A stretch of DNA of 49,529 nucleotides from positions 1-49,529 of the IMG/VR virus record IMGVR_UViG_3300044638_004969, one strand, 5' to 3'. The notes under the pieces are model-generated. The model was not told the DNA's origin and ran no database searches. It saw nothing but the letters and a program-made list of their open reading frames with translations. A program made the translations under genes and the position numbers. Source of the DNA: a virus. Of the stretch, positions 15,491-22,909 are shown piece after piece. The first letter of the stretch is position 1, and each line of letters opens with the position of its first letter.

Positions 15491-17539
15491 TTAAAACATT
15501 AATTCGTCTTCTGTTGTATCTACTTCTCTCATTGCAAAAGCATCTATAATGTCTTCTTTTTCAGGGTCTAATAATTCACAATATAAAGTCGGAGTATCAT
15601 CATCTAAACGTTTCTTTAATACATCATAATAAACTCTGTTCCCTCCTTTCAATCTAACCTGTTCTTTTTCAGACATTTTATCTGAATCCATAATATGCTC
15701 TTCTAAGTGTGCATATCTCTTACGATTTACAGTACAATATCCTAAATCTTGAAATCCTGCTTTCTGTGGAATTACCGAAGCCACTACAATATCTGAATAC
15801 TGCATAATAGCATCCGCTCCATAAATATACTCAGAAGTAACTCTAAGATTCATAGGATTTACATCTTTTGTTCTCCAAAGCCTTTCAATATCTCTATTTA
15901 ACTGTGATAGAGGGAAGAAAGTAAGTTTGTTTGGATAATCTAGTTTTAATCTATTACAAACCTCCATAATTTCAAACATTACTTCAAGTTTGTTTTTACC
16001 TTTACCAATACCGATGTGGTCAATAAAGATATATAATTGTTCTTTGTCTAAATTAGCCTCAATATATCTTCTACATACATATTCAAACTCCTGTGCATCT
16101 AATGATATATCTACTGATGTGAATCTAGGGTCACGAAGAGCATCTGCTACTTCTTTCATTTGTGCTACTTCCTCAGGAGTAGGTTTAATTCCTAATATGT
16201 CTTTAAATGATTTTCTAAGTTTTTTCTTTAGCTCTATTAATAACAAAGAAAACCAAGGCATCTCCCAATTAAAATAAAGAATTCCTATATTTTTATCAGG
16301 GTCAGCTAATAAATCTTTTCTGATTGTTTGTGCCATATATGTATTATGAGTTACTGTCATATCTTCTAGCAAATATAATCTATCTCCATCTAATTCAAAA
16401 CCATAATAATCATCTATTTTATCAAATTCTACTTTAATTCCTGTAACTCTCCAATCTTTATTTATTTCACGTTTTCTAGCTTTCTTTCTGCCTATAATTG
16501 TAGGAATTATATCAGTATTTCCTGATATTCTGATACGATATACTTTGCACTCATAATCCCTTGATTTTAACATTGCTATTTTTTCATTAAAAGTAGTTTG
16601 AAAACCCAATGAATTAGATAAAAATACAATTTGTTCAGCTAATTTTTTATTTTTTTGAACTATTTCAAAACCATTATTACTTTTTTCATAATACCCATCA
16701 CTGTCTAATATACCTGCTAATAATTTCAATCTGTTTTCTTTAGAGTTTATAAGATATTGTTGAGGAATATATTTTTCTTTCAGGGAGGTACGTTTATTTA
16801 AATTATAGATATTTCTAAATTCTTCAACATACATGTTTTTAGGTAATAACATTCCAAATTTCTGCGAGTTTGATGGGAAACCGTTTAATGATTTAATATA
16901 ACTTTGAATTTCTAAATCATTAGTATAAATCATTCGAATATTACTCTTACTCCCATCTCCAATCCACAACCCCATGTAATAAGGTTCTATTTCTAAATTT
17001 TTTTCAGAAAATTCTACATCAACTTTATATCCTTTATAATTTGATTTAAATTTATCGGATTTTTTAAGATAATCCTCCACAGATATATTAAGTATATCAC
17101 CTTTATTTCCTGCTCCTTCTTGTCTACTTTTTTTAAGTGAAAGTATATGACTTTTATTTACACAATAATCTATACCTTTATTTTGTCTAATCCAATACAT
17201 TTCCTCTTTCCCTCTCGCAAGAGATAAAACATTTCTAGGAGTAGAATCAATTCCCATTAATTTGTCACCTACTTTTACATCTTGGACTTCTTTGAAAGAA
17301 CCATCATACATTAATACTTTAGTACCTTTTCGCATACACTTCCCCTGTCCTGGACGTGCCAAAAGACTAATAATCAAATTTGGTAAAATACCCGCCCCCA
17401 AACAAAGTTCATTTAAAAATCCATAAGATACTGAAATTGGTATAATTTTTTTATTCTGTAAACTATAGATTGCCTTTACTGCATCATCTATACCTTTTGT
17501 GTTATGTTCTAAGAGTTTATTTAGTTTTTCGTTTTCCAT
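15491..17539 (-). CDS. dnaB: DnaB-like replicative helicase interrupted by an intein
   Basis: 682 aa; after removal of a 332-aa intein the helicase is 350 aa. The spliced P-loop reads ARPGQGK-TYMAQ, Walker A of RecA-type hexameric helicases. Further helicase landmarks are ILYFNWEMPW (H1a region), LYIFIDHIGIG (Walker B), PLSQLNRDIE (H3) and the ADAIMQYSDIVV-like H4 region. There is no N-terminal primase-interaction domain, so it is short for a cellular DnaB. It starts 4 bases after a -7 box (17544-17551). It unwinds DNA at the phage fork and presumably works with the PrimPol at 24454. Confidence 0.9.
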   Translation of the reverse strand: MENEKLNKLLEHNTKGIDDAVKAIYSLQNKKIIPISVSYGFLNELCLGAGILPNLIISLLARPGQGKCMRKGTKVLMYDGSFKEVQDVKVGDKLMGIDSTPRNVLSLARGKEEMYWIRQNKGIDYCVNKSHILSLKKSRQEGAGNKGDILNISVEDYLKKSDKFKSNYKGYKVDVEFSEKNLEIEPYYMGLWIGDGSKSNIRMIYTNDLEIQSYIKSLNGFPSNSQKFGMLLPKNMYVEEFRNIYNLNKRTSLKEKYIPQQYLINSKENRLKLLAGILDSDGYYEKSNNGFEIVQKNKKLAEQIVFLSNSLGFQTTFNEKIAMLKSRDYECKVYRIRISGNTDIIPTIIGRKKARKREINKDWRVTGIKVEFDKIDDYYGFELDGDRLYLLEDMTVTHNTYMAQTIRKDLLADPDKNIGILYFNWEMPWFSLLLIELKKKLRKSFKDILGIKPTPEEVAQMKEVADALRDPRFTSVDISLDAQEFEYVCRRYIEANLDKEQLYIFIDHIGIGKGKNKLEVMFEIMEVCNRLKLDYPNKLTFFPLSQLNRDIERLWRTKDVNPMNLRVTSEYIYGADAIMQYSDIVVASVIPQKAGFQDLGYCTVNRKRYAHLEEHIMDSDKMSEKEQVRLKGGNRVYYDVLKKRLDDDTPTLYCELLDPEKEDIIDAFAMREVDTTEDELMF
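16343..17338 (-). mobile_element. intein with LAGLIDADG homing domain inside dnaB
   Basis: Residues 68-399 of the precursor. It begins at Cys68 (CMRKGTKVLMYDG, block A), with block B NKSHILSL (His131). The homing domain has the two LAGLIDADG-type motifs YYMGLWIGDGS (187-197) and LLAGILDSDGYYE (273-285). It ends with YYGFELDGDRLYLLEDMTVT-HN; the +1 extein residue is Thr. Insertion lies between the Lys and the Thr of Walker A, so the helicase cannot bind ATP until splicing. All splice residues appear present; the inactivated-looking Asp in the second motif is intact. Confidence 0.9.
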
Positions 17540-17543
17540 ATTG

Positions 17544-17575
17544 CAAATGTATAACTTTATTTTTTATTGTGCAAA
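17544..17575 (-). promoter_or_regulatory. dnaB promoter
   Basis: On the - strand TTTG (complement of 17572-17575), 20 bases, TACATTTG (complement of 17544-17551), then ATG 17539. Its -33 box merges with the tail of the upstream terminator. No palindrome. Confidence 0.75.
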
Positions 17576-17603
17576 TAAAAAGAGGAAAACTTTTACATTT
17601 TCC
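17573..17603 (-). terminator. hairpin terminator of the AAA/thioredoxin operon
   Basis: A stem of GGAAAA with TTTTCC (complement of 17598-17603 and 17584-17589) on the - strand is followed by CTCTTTTTATT. It ends the operon 21107-17617 and abuts the dnaB promoter. Confidence 0.65.
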
Positions 17604-17616
17604 CCTTCCGCTTTTC

Positions 17617-18705
17617 CTATCTTCCAAATCCTATCTTTCTTTCCTCTTTAACATTTTCTGTATAAGTCAGATTATTAAAGATGTTTGCTAAGGTTTTTTT
17701 ACCTGTTACAGGTTTTCCTGCTAAAGTATCTGCTCTGTCTTGACTAAGTTCCTTAAACTCATATTCTGCTATTAGTCTTCCCTCTCTTCTTAATGCTTCA
17801 TCAACTTTTGTTAAATCAGTATTAAAAGTACAGATAATTTTAATATCTAGAATATCAGATAATATACCATCTGTAATCTGTAATAAAGGAGAAACTACTG
17901 AATCGCTTGCTACTTTTCTATCTTGAATAAAATTTTCACAATCTTCTAATACTAAAATACCTCCTTTATTTTTAATCAAATCTCCAATAAATTGTGGAGA
18001 TGATATATGTCCAATCATACTAATAGGTACAAATACAAATTTATCTTTTACTACTGTTGTAAGGTGTTTAATCAAACTTGTTTTTCCTGTCCCTGGGTCT
18101 CCATAGAATAGTACTACTCCTTTATTTCCTGTATTTAATTTATCAACAATATGATGATATACAGGTGTAAAATCTGCATTATACATGGTATCAAGGTCAA
18201 TTTTAGGAGATTTGATTTCATGCTCCCTAAATTCAAATCCTTTCATTGTCTGTATAATAATATCAATCTTATTTTTAGAGGGTAATGTTCTAGTAATATT
18301 CTTATCTAAGAATTCAATTATACTATCCATAGAGTTTTCAGGATTATAGAATATAATTAAGATTCTATAATAACTATCATGTACATCTACCTCATCTTCT
18401 GATTTCTCATCGTATTCTTGTTTAGAAACATTCAGATATAAATCTAATTCTTTATGTTTCCAATAGGGATAGTAATATTTAAATGAATCATCTGAACCAT
18501 ATAGAATACTAGCTGTATTTTCTAGAGGTTCAAAATCTGATTCTAATAATTCATCTGAAATATATGCTTTTTTATCATACGAAGTATCTAATCCATGATA
18601 CCCTTGACTTCGTAAAGTTGAATATACATTTCGGATTATATCCGAAGTTACAATATCAGCACCTCCATCAAAGAGATATTTTTGCGGTGAATATTCAAAT
18701 CTCAT
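17617..18705 (-). CDS. AAA+ ATPase, 362 aa
   Basis: The C-terminal half is an AAA+ core: Walker A YGDPGTGKTSLI (201-212), Walker B GILVLEDCEN (249-258), sensor-1 CTFNTD (Asn295) and an arginine-finger region EALRREGRLIAE (304-315), closest in style to BCS1/FtsH-type ATPases. The first 190 residues are a separate domain of unknown fold. The substrate is unknown; a remodelling or loading role is possible. It is the last gene of a seven-gene operon, 1 base after thioredoxin. Confidence 0.8.
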   Translation of the reverse strand: MRFEYSPQKYLFDGGADIVTSDIIRNVYSTLRSQGYHGLDTSYDKKAYISDELLESDFEPLENTASILYGSDDSFKYYYPYWKHKELDLYLNVSKQEYDEKSEDEVDVHDSYYRILIIFYNPENSMDSIIEFLDKNITRTLPSKNKIDIIIQTMKGFEFREHEIKSPKIDLDTMYNADFTPVYHHIVDKLNTGNKGVVLFYGDPGTGKTSLIKHLTTVVKDKFVFVPISMIGHISSPQFIGDLIKNKGGILVLEDCENFIQDRKVASDSVVSPLLQITDGILSDILDIKIICTFNTDLTKVDEALRREGRLIAEYEFKELSQDRADTLAGKPVTGKKTLANIFNNLTYTENVKEERKIGFGR

Positions 18706-18706
18706 A

Positions 18707-18958
18707 TTATTTATGTTGTTTTACGATTGAGTCTAATTCTGCTTTAGTAATTACTCCTGTTTTTCTCCATAATTCTTCTCCTGCATCATTTACTAAGACT
18801 AATGTAGGTAAAGCTCTAATACCATAATCACCTCCTTTATCCTCAGGGTCATCATCTACATTGATTTCTTCCATAGGACATGCATCAAAACTATTAAGAG
18901 TTGTTTTTAATACTTTACATGGCGCACACCATGTTGCCCAAAATTTTAATACTTTCAT
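18707..18958 (-). CDS. thioredoxin-like protein, 83 aa
   Basis: FWATWCAPCKVL (residues 6-17) gives the redox site Cys11-Ala-Pro-Cys14, and RALPTLVLV the cis-proline loop. It is shorter than cellular thioredoxin (about 105 aa) but the core is intact. It probably keeps a phage or host enzyme reduced, for example ribonucleotide reductase; that partner is not seen in the window. Confidence 0.85.
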   Translation of the reverse strand: MKVLKFWATWCAPCKVLKTTLNSFDACPMEEINVDDDPEDKGGDYGIRALPTLVLVNDAGEELWRKTGVITKAELDSIVKQHK

Positions 18959-18964
18959 TTATTA

Positions 18965-19492
18965 TTATTTATTTTTCTTTGCGTGATAATTTATAAACAT
19001 TGCGTTAAGTGCAATAGCTTCTAAATGTCCAAATTCTCTTCCATCATCTTCATAAGTCCCATCCATAACAGCTAATACATGTCTGAATAAAGCCTGTTTA
19101 AGTTCTTCAATATCATGTAGTTTCTGCCAATTGTATGGAGGATATTTATCTTTGTTTTTTGACATTCTTTCTGCAATCTGTGTAATAAATACAAAGTCTA
19201 ATTCGTAGTTTAATTTACCTGTTGTTTCTTTAACCCCCATTTTACCTGTTGTAAAAGGAGTATCATAAACTCTAAGGTCATTTAAAGAAACAAAATGAGT
19301 TTTAAACCATTTTTTGTCTTCTTCTGACATCCCTTCATACTCAAATACCCCATGTAATTTATCTCCTTGATTATCAGTTAAATGGTCATCATTTTCACAT
19401 AAATACACTTTACCCCTTGTAAAAGCTTCTGTTACAGTATCATCCATTATAACAGTTTTAATACATATTACTTGTTCTCCTTGTTTTACCAT
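18965..19492 (-). CDS. DUF5664-like (dATP/dGTP diphosphohydrolase-type) protein, 175 aa
   Basis: The N-terminal 60 residues look like a small beta barrel (GEQVICIKTV ... RGKVYLCEND). Residues about 85-172 follow the DUF5664 pattern: ETTGKLNYELD, PPYNWQKL, LKQALFRHVLAVMDGTYEDD and GHLEAIALNAMFI. Members include the dATP/dGTP pyrophosphohydrolases of Z-genome phages, but many phages without that chemistry carry relatives. It shares the operon with a MazG-like gene. Nucleotide-pool adjustment is the likely role. Confidence 0.6.
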   Translation of the reverse strand: MVKQGEQVICIKTVIMDDTVTEAFTRGKVYLCENDDHLTDNQGDKLHGVFEYEGMSEEDKKWFKTHFVSLNDLRVYDTPFTTGKMGVKETTGKLNYELDFVFITQIAERMSKNKDKYPPYNWQKLHDIEELKQALFRHVLAVMDGTYEDDGREFGHLEAIALNAMFINYHAKKNK

Positions 19493-19635
19493 AAAATTAT
19501 ATTTTTTCTTTCTTTAGTTCTTCTGTGTGGTCTATAGTTTAATACTCTTTGACCGTTTTCGTTTTTATCAAAGATAGGCTCGAAATGAGTTATCAAGCCT
19601 ATCATGATTAAAATAAAAATAAATATATAAATCAT
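19486..19635 (-). CDS. small membrane protein, 49 aa
   Basis: ATG at 19635 (3 bases after the stop of the MazG-like gene) and TAA at 19486-19488, overlapping the next gene's ATG. Residues 1-16 are hydrophobic (MIYIFIFILIMIGLIT); the rest is basic (RPHRRTKERKN), suggesting one membrane helix with a cytoplasmic positive tail. Unknown function; accepted because it fills the gap in a coupled operon. Confidence 0.5.
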   Translation of the reverse strand: MIYIFIFILIMIGLITHFEPIFDKNENGQRVLNYRPHRRTKERKNIILW

Positions 19636-19638
19636 TGT

Positions 19639-19881
19639 TTATTTTCGTTTTCCCTCAATAAAAGCGGATTTAGTTTTATCTGAAAAATCTTTCAAATCTT
19701 TCAAATTCATATTCCATCTTTTAATATATTCTTCAATTGCTCCAATCATATCTGACATTTCTACAAGTGCCATGATTGGGTCTCTTTGTTCTACAGCATC
19801 TTCTAATTCTAGGAACTCTTCTCTAATTTTAGAAAATGCCCCAAATTCTCCTTTCGGAATTTCTTTTAAGTGATAACCCAT
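19639..19881 (-). CDS. MazG-like nucleotide pyrophosphohydrolase, 80 aa
   Basis: REEFLELEDA (Glu22 and Glu25) and VEMSDMIGAI (Glu41 and Asp44) form the ExxE ... ExxD metal site of the all-alpha NTP pyrophosphatase superfamily. It is a single minimal unit. In phages such proteins clean or adjust nucleotide pools or lower (p)ppGpp; the substrate cannot be read from sequence. It lies between the synthetase-like and DUF5664-like genes. Confidence 0.7.
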   Translation of the reverse strand: MGYHLKEIPKGEFGAFSKIREEFLELEDAVEQRDPIMALVEMSDMIGAIEEYIKRWNMNLKDLKDFSDKTKSAFIEGKRK

Positions 19882-19887
19882 AATAGT

Positions 19888-20433
19888 TTATTCTAAATTT
19901 ATTAATCTACTTGTTCTTGGTTCTGCAAGTCCTGTTCCAAATGACCAATTTAAATGACCATGTTTTCTAGTACCATAACTCCCTAACTCAATATCATTGT
20001 AATTTATATCAATAATATCATTTTCTAAAGTTGTATTAACGTTATTAGGCTCTTTAAATAAACTTCTAAATAAATCTAAAGCATCTGATACCATTCTATT
20101 TACTGTAGAATTTCCTGGATTTAATGTATCTATAAGTTCTAATTTCATAAAGACTTTAGAATGTGTAAAATCATAGGCATCATTTCTGAAACAAGGTGTA
20201 ATAGTTTGATATTTACCTTTAGGAAGATAACTTTTCAGCATTTGATATAAGAAACCCTGTTCACCCGAAGCTATTAGGTTTTTACCTTTTTGTAAAACTT
20301 CTAAAGGTTCTACATCTTTTGGTTTTGTAATAAAATCTACATCAGGTGTAACCATCCAAGGAACTTCAATTCTTTGATAACCTCTTTGTTCATAAAATTC
20401 AGAGGCATCTGCTAATAGTTGATAATCTATCAT
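19888..20433 (-). CDS. minimal class II aminoacyl-tRNA-synthetase-like protein, 181 aa
   Basis: Residues 78-101 (ITPCFRNDAYDFTHSKVFMK-LEL) resemble class II motif 2 with its F-R-x-x-x-loop, and 164-176 (SFGTGLAEPRTSR) resemble motif 3 with the G-x-G-x-x-R triad. QRGYQRIEVPWMVTP (16-30) matches the motif 1 region. There is no anticodon-binding domain and the whole is about half a normal catalytic domain. It could adenylate an amino acid or modify a protein or tRNA, in the way HisZ- or EpmA-type paralogues do; the substrate is unknown. It overlaps the phosphoesterase gene by 4 bases. Confidence 0.65.
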   Translation of the reverse strand: MIDYQLLADASEFYEQRGYQRIEVPWMVTPDVDFITKPKDVEPLEVLQKGKNLIASGEQGFLYQMLKSYLPKGKYQTITPCFRNDAYDFTHSKVFMKLELIDTLNPGNSTVNRMVSDALDLFRSLFKEPNNVNTTLENDIIDINYNDIELGSYGTRKHGHLNWSFGTGLAEPRTSRLINLE

Positions 20434-21107
20434 ATCTCTAATATAAAATGGTCTTTAGTACTTTCCTGACAATCTGTTAACCAAATACCTTCAATAAATA
20501 CAGGTTTTTCTACTTGGGTGTGCCCTACTACTTGAATGTAACCATCAATTTTATCTATTGCTAAACTTTGTGGTCTTACCCAACAAGGACTTTGCCAAAC
20601 ATTATCACCATATCCACTGTAATTATACATCTGTCCTCTTGGTGGTGCTTGGAAGCAAAAAGCCTCTAAGTGAGTATAAAATAAATCATTAATAGTGGTT
20701 TCAAGATTTTCATCATTATCAATTTCATAATCTTTCATCCAAGTTTTTGTAATTCCTGCATGAACAAAGATATGGTCTTTAATTATTTTACAAGCCTGAA
20801 TTTCTTTATTTTTATATAGTTCATCTAATATAACTTTAAAAATATAAGCTTTATTATTTTGATAACCACTACATTGACAAAATGTACTCATATAACTTAT
20901 ATCATGATTACCAACTAAAAGTGTTACCCTATCAGGGTTTTCTCTTTTAAATTCAATAATTTCTTTAAAGTTTTTAAGCTGAGTATCTCCATCAATATCC
21001 CAACTATCTAAGTAATCTCCTGTAAAAATGCAATGATCAAAATCTACTTTAACTTGTTCTTTCCATGTGTCTCGACCATGAACATCTGCGATTTGTAATA
21101 TTTTCAT
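20430..21107 (-). CDS. calcineurin-like metallophosphoesterase, 225 aa
   Basis: The motifs are in order: D-x-H (IADVHGR, Asp8/His10), GD (FTGDYLD, 29-30), GNHD (66-69), FVHAGITKTW and VVGHTQVEK. This is the PPP-type/ApaH-like fold. Phage members dephosphorylate proteins or nucleotides, or trim nucleic-acid ends. First gene of the seven-gene metabolism operon, 4 bases after the -7 box. Confidence 0.85.
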   Translation of the reverse strand: MKILQIADVHGRDTWKEQVKVDFDHCIFTGDYLDSWDIDGDTQLKNFKEIIEFKRENPDRVTLLVGNHDISYMSTFCQCSGYQNNKAYIFKVILDELYKNKEIQACKIIKDHIFVHAGITKTWMKDYEIDNDENLETTINDLFYTHLEAFCFQAPPRGQMYNYSGYGDNVWQSPCWVRPQSLAIDKIDGYIQVVGHTQVEKPVFIEGIWLTDCQESTKDHFILEI

Positions 21108-21111
21108 GTTG

Positions 21112-21142
21112 CAAATATATAAATTAATTTTCTTCTGCCAAA
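21112..21142 (-). promoter_or_regulatory. promoter of the metabolism operon
   Basis: On the - strand TTTTG (complement of 21139-21143), 19 bases, TATATTTG (complement of 21112-21119), ATG at 21107. It overlaps the last codons of the gene at 21124. Confidence 0.65.
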
Positions 21143-21366
21143 ACTTTTAGCAACCAATTTTCAAGAATTTTTAATTGTGACTCATCTAACATAATTGATT
21201 CATCGTATAAATCACAATAAGCTTCACATCTAGTGATTTTATCTTCTTGATAAATAAACCACATATCATATATGTCAGTTCCTAAAATTGCTCTATAACC
21301 TCCTGAATCATCTAAGATTTCTCCTACTTCATAACTTGCCTCTTCTAAAAATTTTTCTAAGTCCAT
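21124..21366 (-). CDS. hypothetical acidic protein, 80 aa
   Basis: An acidic small protein (LEKFLEEASYEVGEILDD ... LDESQLKILENWLLKVL) with no recognised family. It shares one base with the upstream gene's stop. Small acidic phage proteins of this type are often inhibitors or DNA mimics, but nothing here shows that. Confidence 0.5.
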   Translation of the reverse strand: MDLEKFLEEASYEVGEILDDSGGYRAILGTDIYDMWFIYQEDKITRCEAYCDLYDESIMLDESQLKILENWLLKVLAEEN

Positions 21367-21692
21367 TACAAATAATTTATTTTTCCTCTTTTACTTTCTT
21401 TTTCTTTATCAAAGGCATTTCTTTTTGCTCTATGTTCTTCAATTAATTGTTCTCTTTTAGAAATCCACATTGAAATATCAGGATAAGTATTAACCCATGA
21501 TTTTAAATTATGGTTTAAAGAGCAAACTAGTCTATCAAAGTCAAAGTAATTTTGAATATTATCTATATTATCAAATCTAGCATCAAGAACATACTCCCAA
21601 GTTTCTTTTTCTTTACCCCAAAAATTTTTCTTTATGACTTTGTATTGTAGAAAATCCCAATAACCATCATTAATTGTTCTATACTCTGTCAT
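21366..21692 (-). CDS. hypothetical protein, 108 aa
   Basis: An aromatic N-terminal part (NDGYWDFLQYKVIKKNFWG) and a highly charged tail (EHRAKRNAFDKEKESKRGK). Family unknown; 1 base from the upstream gene. Confidence 0.5.
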   Translation of the reverse strand: MTEYRTINDGYWDFLQYKVIKKNFWGKEKETWEYVLDARFDNIDNIQNYFDFDRLVCSLNHNLKSWVNTYPDISMWISKREQLIEEHRAKRNAFDKEKESKRGKINYL

Positions 21693-21693
21693 T

Positions 21694-21984
21694 TTATTTT
21701 TCTTTTATATAAAATTCATATTCTCCAAATGGGTCTCCTCCACATCTATATTGTTCAAATTTATCTTCAAACTCATCCTCACCAACTTCCCCTAATTCAA
21801 GTAATCTTTCAAATTCATCAGACATACCATAAGGTACTACATAATCATGTCCTGAATCATCTGTTAAAATTTGGACTCTTTTATATTTGGTTTGTTCTTC
21901 TTTTTTCTTATCTTCGAAAAACTGAGCAGAACGTTTTTCTAATTCTGCCCATTCTTCGTCATCGTATTTATCTCTTAAACTCAT
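21694..21984 (-). CDS. hypothetical acidic protein, 96 aa
   Basis: Strongly acidic with many Glu and Asp residues; a short strand-rich centre (KRVQILTDDSGHDYVVPYG). Family unknown. It shares one base with the lipoprotein gene. Confidence 0.5.
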   Translation of the reverse strand: MSLRDKYDDEEWAELEKRSAQFFEDKKKEEQTKYKRVQILTDDSGHDYVVPYGMSDEFERLLELGEVGEDEFEDKFEQYRCGGDPFGEYEFYIKEK

Positions 21985-22223
21985 TATCTTACATTTCTTA
22001 GTGATACAATTTTATTTTCTGAACCTGGATAAAATCTTACAGCTATCATCTGACCATCAGGTTGAATCAAGATAAAATCATAACCATTTTTTTGAATTAA
22101 ACCTGTTGCAGGTTCTATTTTACAAGTGGGATAAGCTTTTTGTAGAAACTGTTGCTGTTTCAAAGCATCCGCACAGGACATTAACGATAAAGACATCACA
22201 ATGATGCATATAAGTTTTTTCAT
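21984..22223 (-). CDS. predicted lipoprotein, 79 aa
   Basis: MKKLICIIVMSLSLMSCADA is a type II signal peptide with lipobox LMSC (Cys17), so the mature protein would be a lipid-anchored envelope protein of about 63 residues. Phage lipoproteins of this size often block superinfection; that is an inference. Confidence 0.65.
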   Translation of the reverse strand: MKKLICIIVMSLSLMSCADALKQQQFLQKAYPTCKIEPATGLIQKNGYDFILIQPDGQMIAVRFYPGSENKIVSLRNVR

Positions 22224-22367
22224 TTATTTTTCTTTTATTGTTTCTAAGATTTCATCTTTTTCTATAGTAGAACCATCTATGAGTATTACATCTCCATTTT
22301 TCAACGTCTCTTTGACTTTCATAGTATAAGTCCTATCTCCGTTTTTAAATCGAACTTTAATTGTCAT
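22224..22367 (-). CDS. hypothetical protein, 47 aa
   Basis: ATG at 22367 overlaps the upstream stop (ATGA); TAA at 22224-22226 directly abuts the lipoprotein start. The product is charged with alternating strands (TIKVRFKNGDRTYTMKV then LIDGSTIEKDEILETI). It accounts for the otherwise empty gap in this coupled operon. Confidence 0.55.
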   Translation of the reverse strand: MTIKVRFKNGDRTYTMKVKETLKNGDVILIDGSTIEKDEILETIKEK

Positions 22368-22597
22368 ATTTTATTTTCACTAACTATTTTAAGAAATTCT
22401 TTATATAAAGCCATAATTATATCTCTATTTCTCATTCTACTTCTATGATAAGTACATACCATTTCAAATCCTGTTTCAGGGCAACTGATTTTAACTCCTG
22501 GAATAAATGTTCCTACATTTTGTCCTCCTGTTGGTTTTTTAGGGTAAGCCTCAATTATAAGTTTGCTTATTAAATCTTCAATTACTTCTTCTTCCAT
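22364..22597 (-). CDS. hypothetical protein, 77 aa
   Basis: A helical N-terminus (VIEDLISKLIIEAYPK) and a Cys-containing centre (VKISCPETGFEMVCTYHRSR). No family recognised. It overlaps both neighbours (4 and 16 bases). Confidence 0.5.
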   Translation of the reverse strand: MEEEVIEDLISKLIIEAYPKKPTGGQNVGTFIPGVKISCPETGFEMVCTYHRSRMRNRDIIMALYKEFLKIVSENKI

Positions 22598-22857
22598 AAA
22601 ATTTTTATTAAATCTTGGCTACATTTTTCTTGTTCTTCTAATGTCATCTCATTCCAACGTTCCATTGCTGATTTATAATGAGGTAATGGAGTCATTAAAT
22701 GAGGAAAGCTACTTACAGTTTCTTTCTCTAATTTAGTTTTTAAAACACTTTGTAATGTTTCTATAAACTCAGTAAGTCTTGATACTGACCAATCTTTATA
22801 TTCATGCCCACAAACACATGGTGTTTCCCAACATTTTGCACAATCCGATAATGCCAT
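22582..22857 (-). CDS. hypothetical protein with Cys cluster, 91 aa
   Basis: CAKCWETPCVCGHEYKDW near the N-terminus (residues 6-23) has four cysteines and a histidine, probably a small zinc knuckle. The remainder is helical. First gene of the 22857-21124 operon, 20 bases after the -7 box. Confidence 0.55.
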   Translation of the reverse strand: MALSDCAKCWETPCVCGHEYKDWSVSRLTEFIETLQSVLKTKLEKETVSSFPHLMTPLPHYKSAMERWNEMTLEEQEKCSQDLIKILWKKK

Positions 22858-22877
22858 ATTTATTATGTTTTATATTG

Positions 22878-22909
22878 CAAAGATATTAATTATTTTCTAA
22901 CTCTGCAAG
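22878..22909 (-). promoter_or_regulatory. Bacteroidota-type promoter
   Basis: On the - strand a weak -33 (CTTG; complement of 22906-22909), 20 bases, then TATCTTTG (complement of 22878-22885). It overlaps the 3' end of the sirtuin gene. No palindrome. Confidence 0.55.

Noticed and set aside
18965-19881. Adenine-modified (Z) genome
   Set aside because: A DUF5664-like gene alone is not enough; no purZ or dedicated polymerase is seen in the window.
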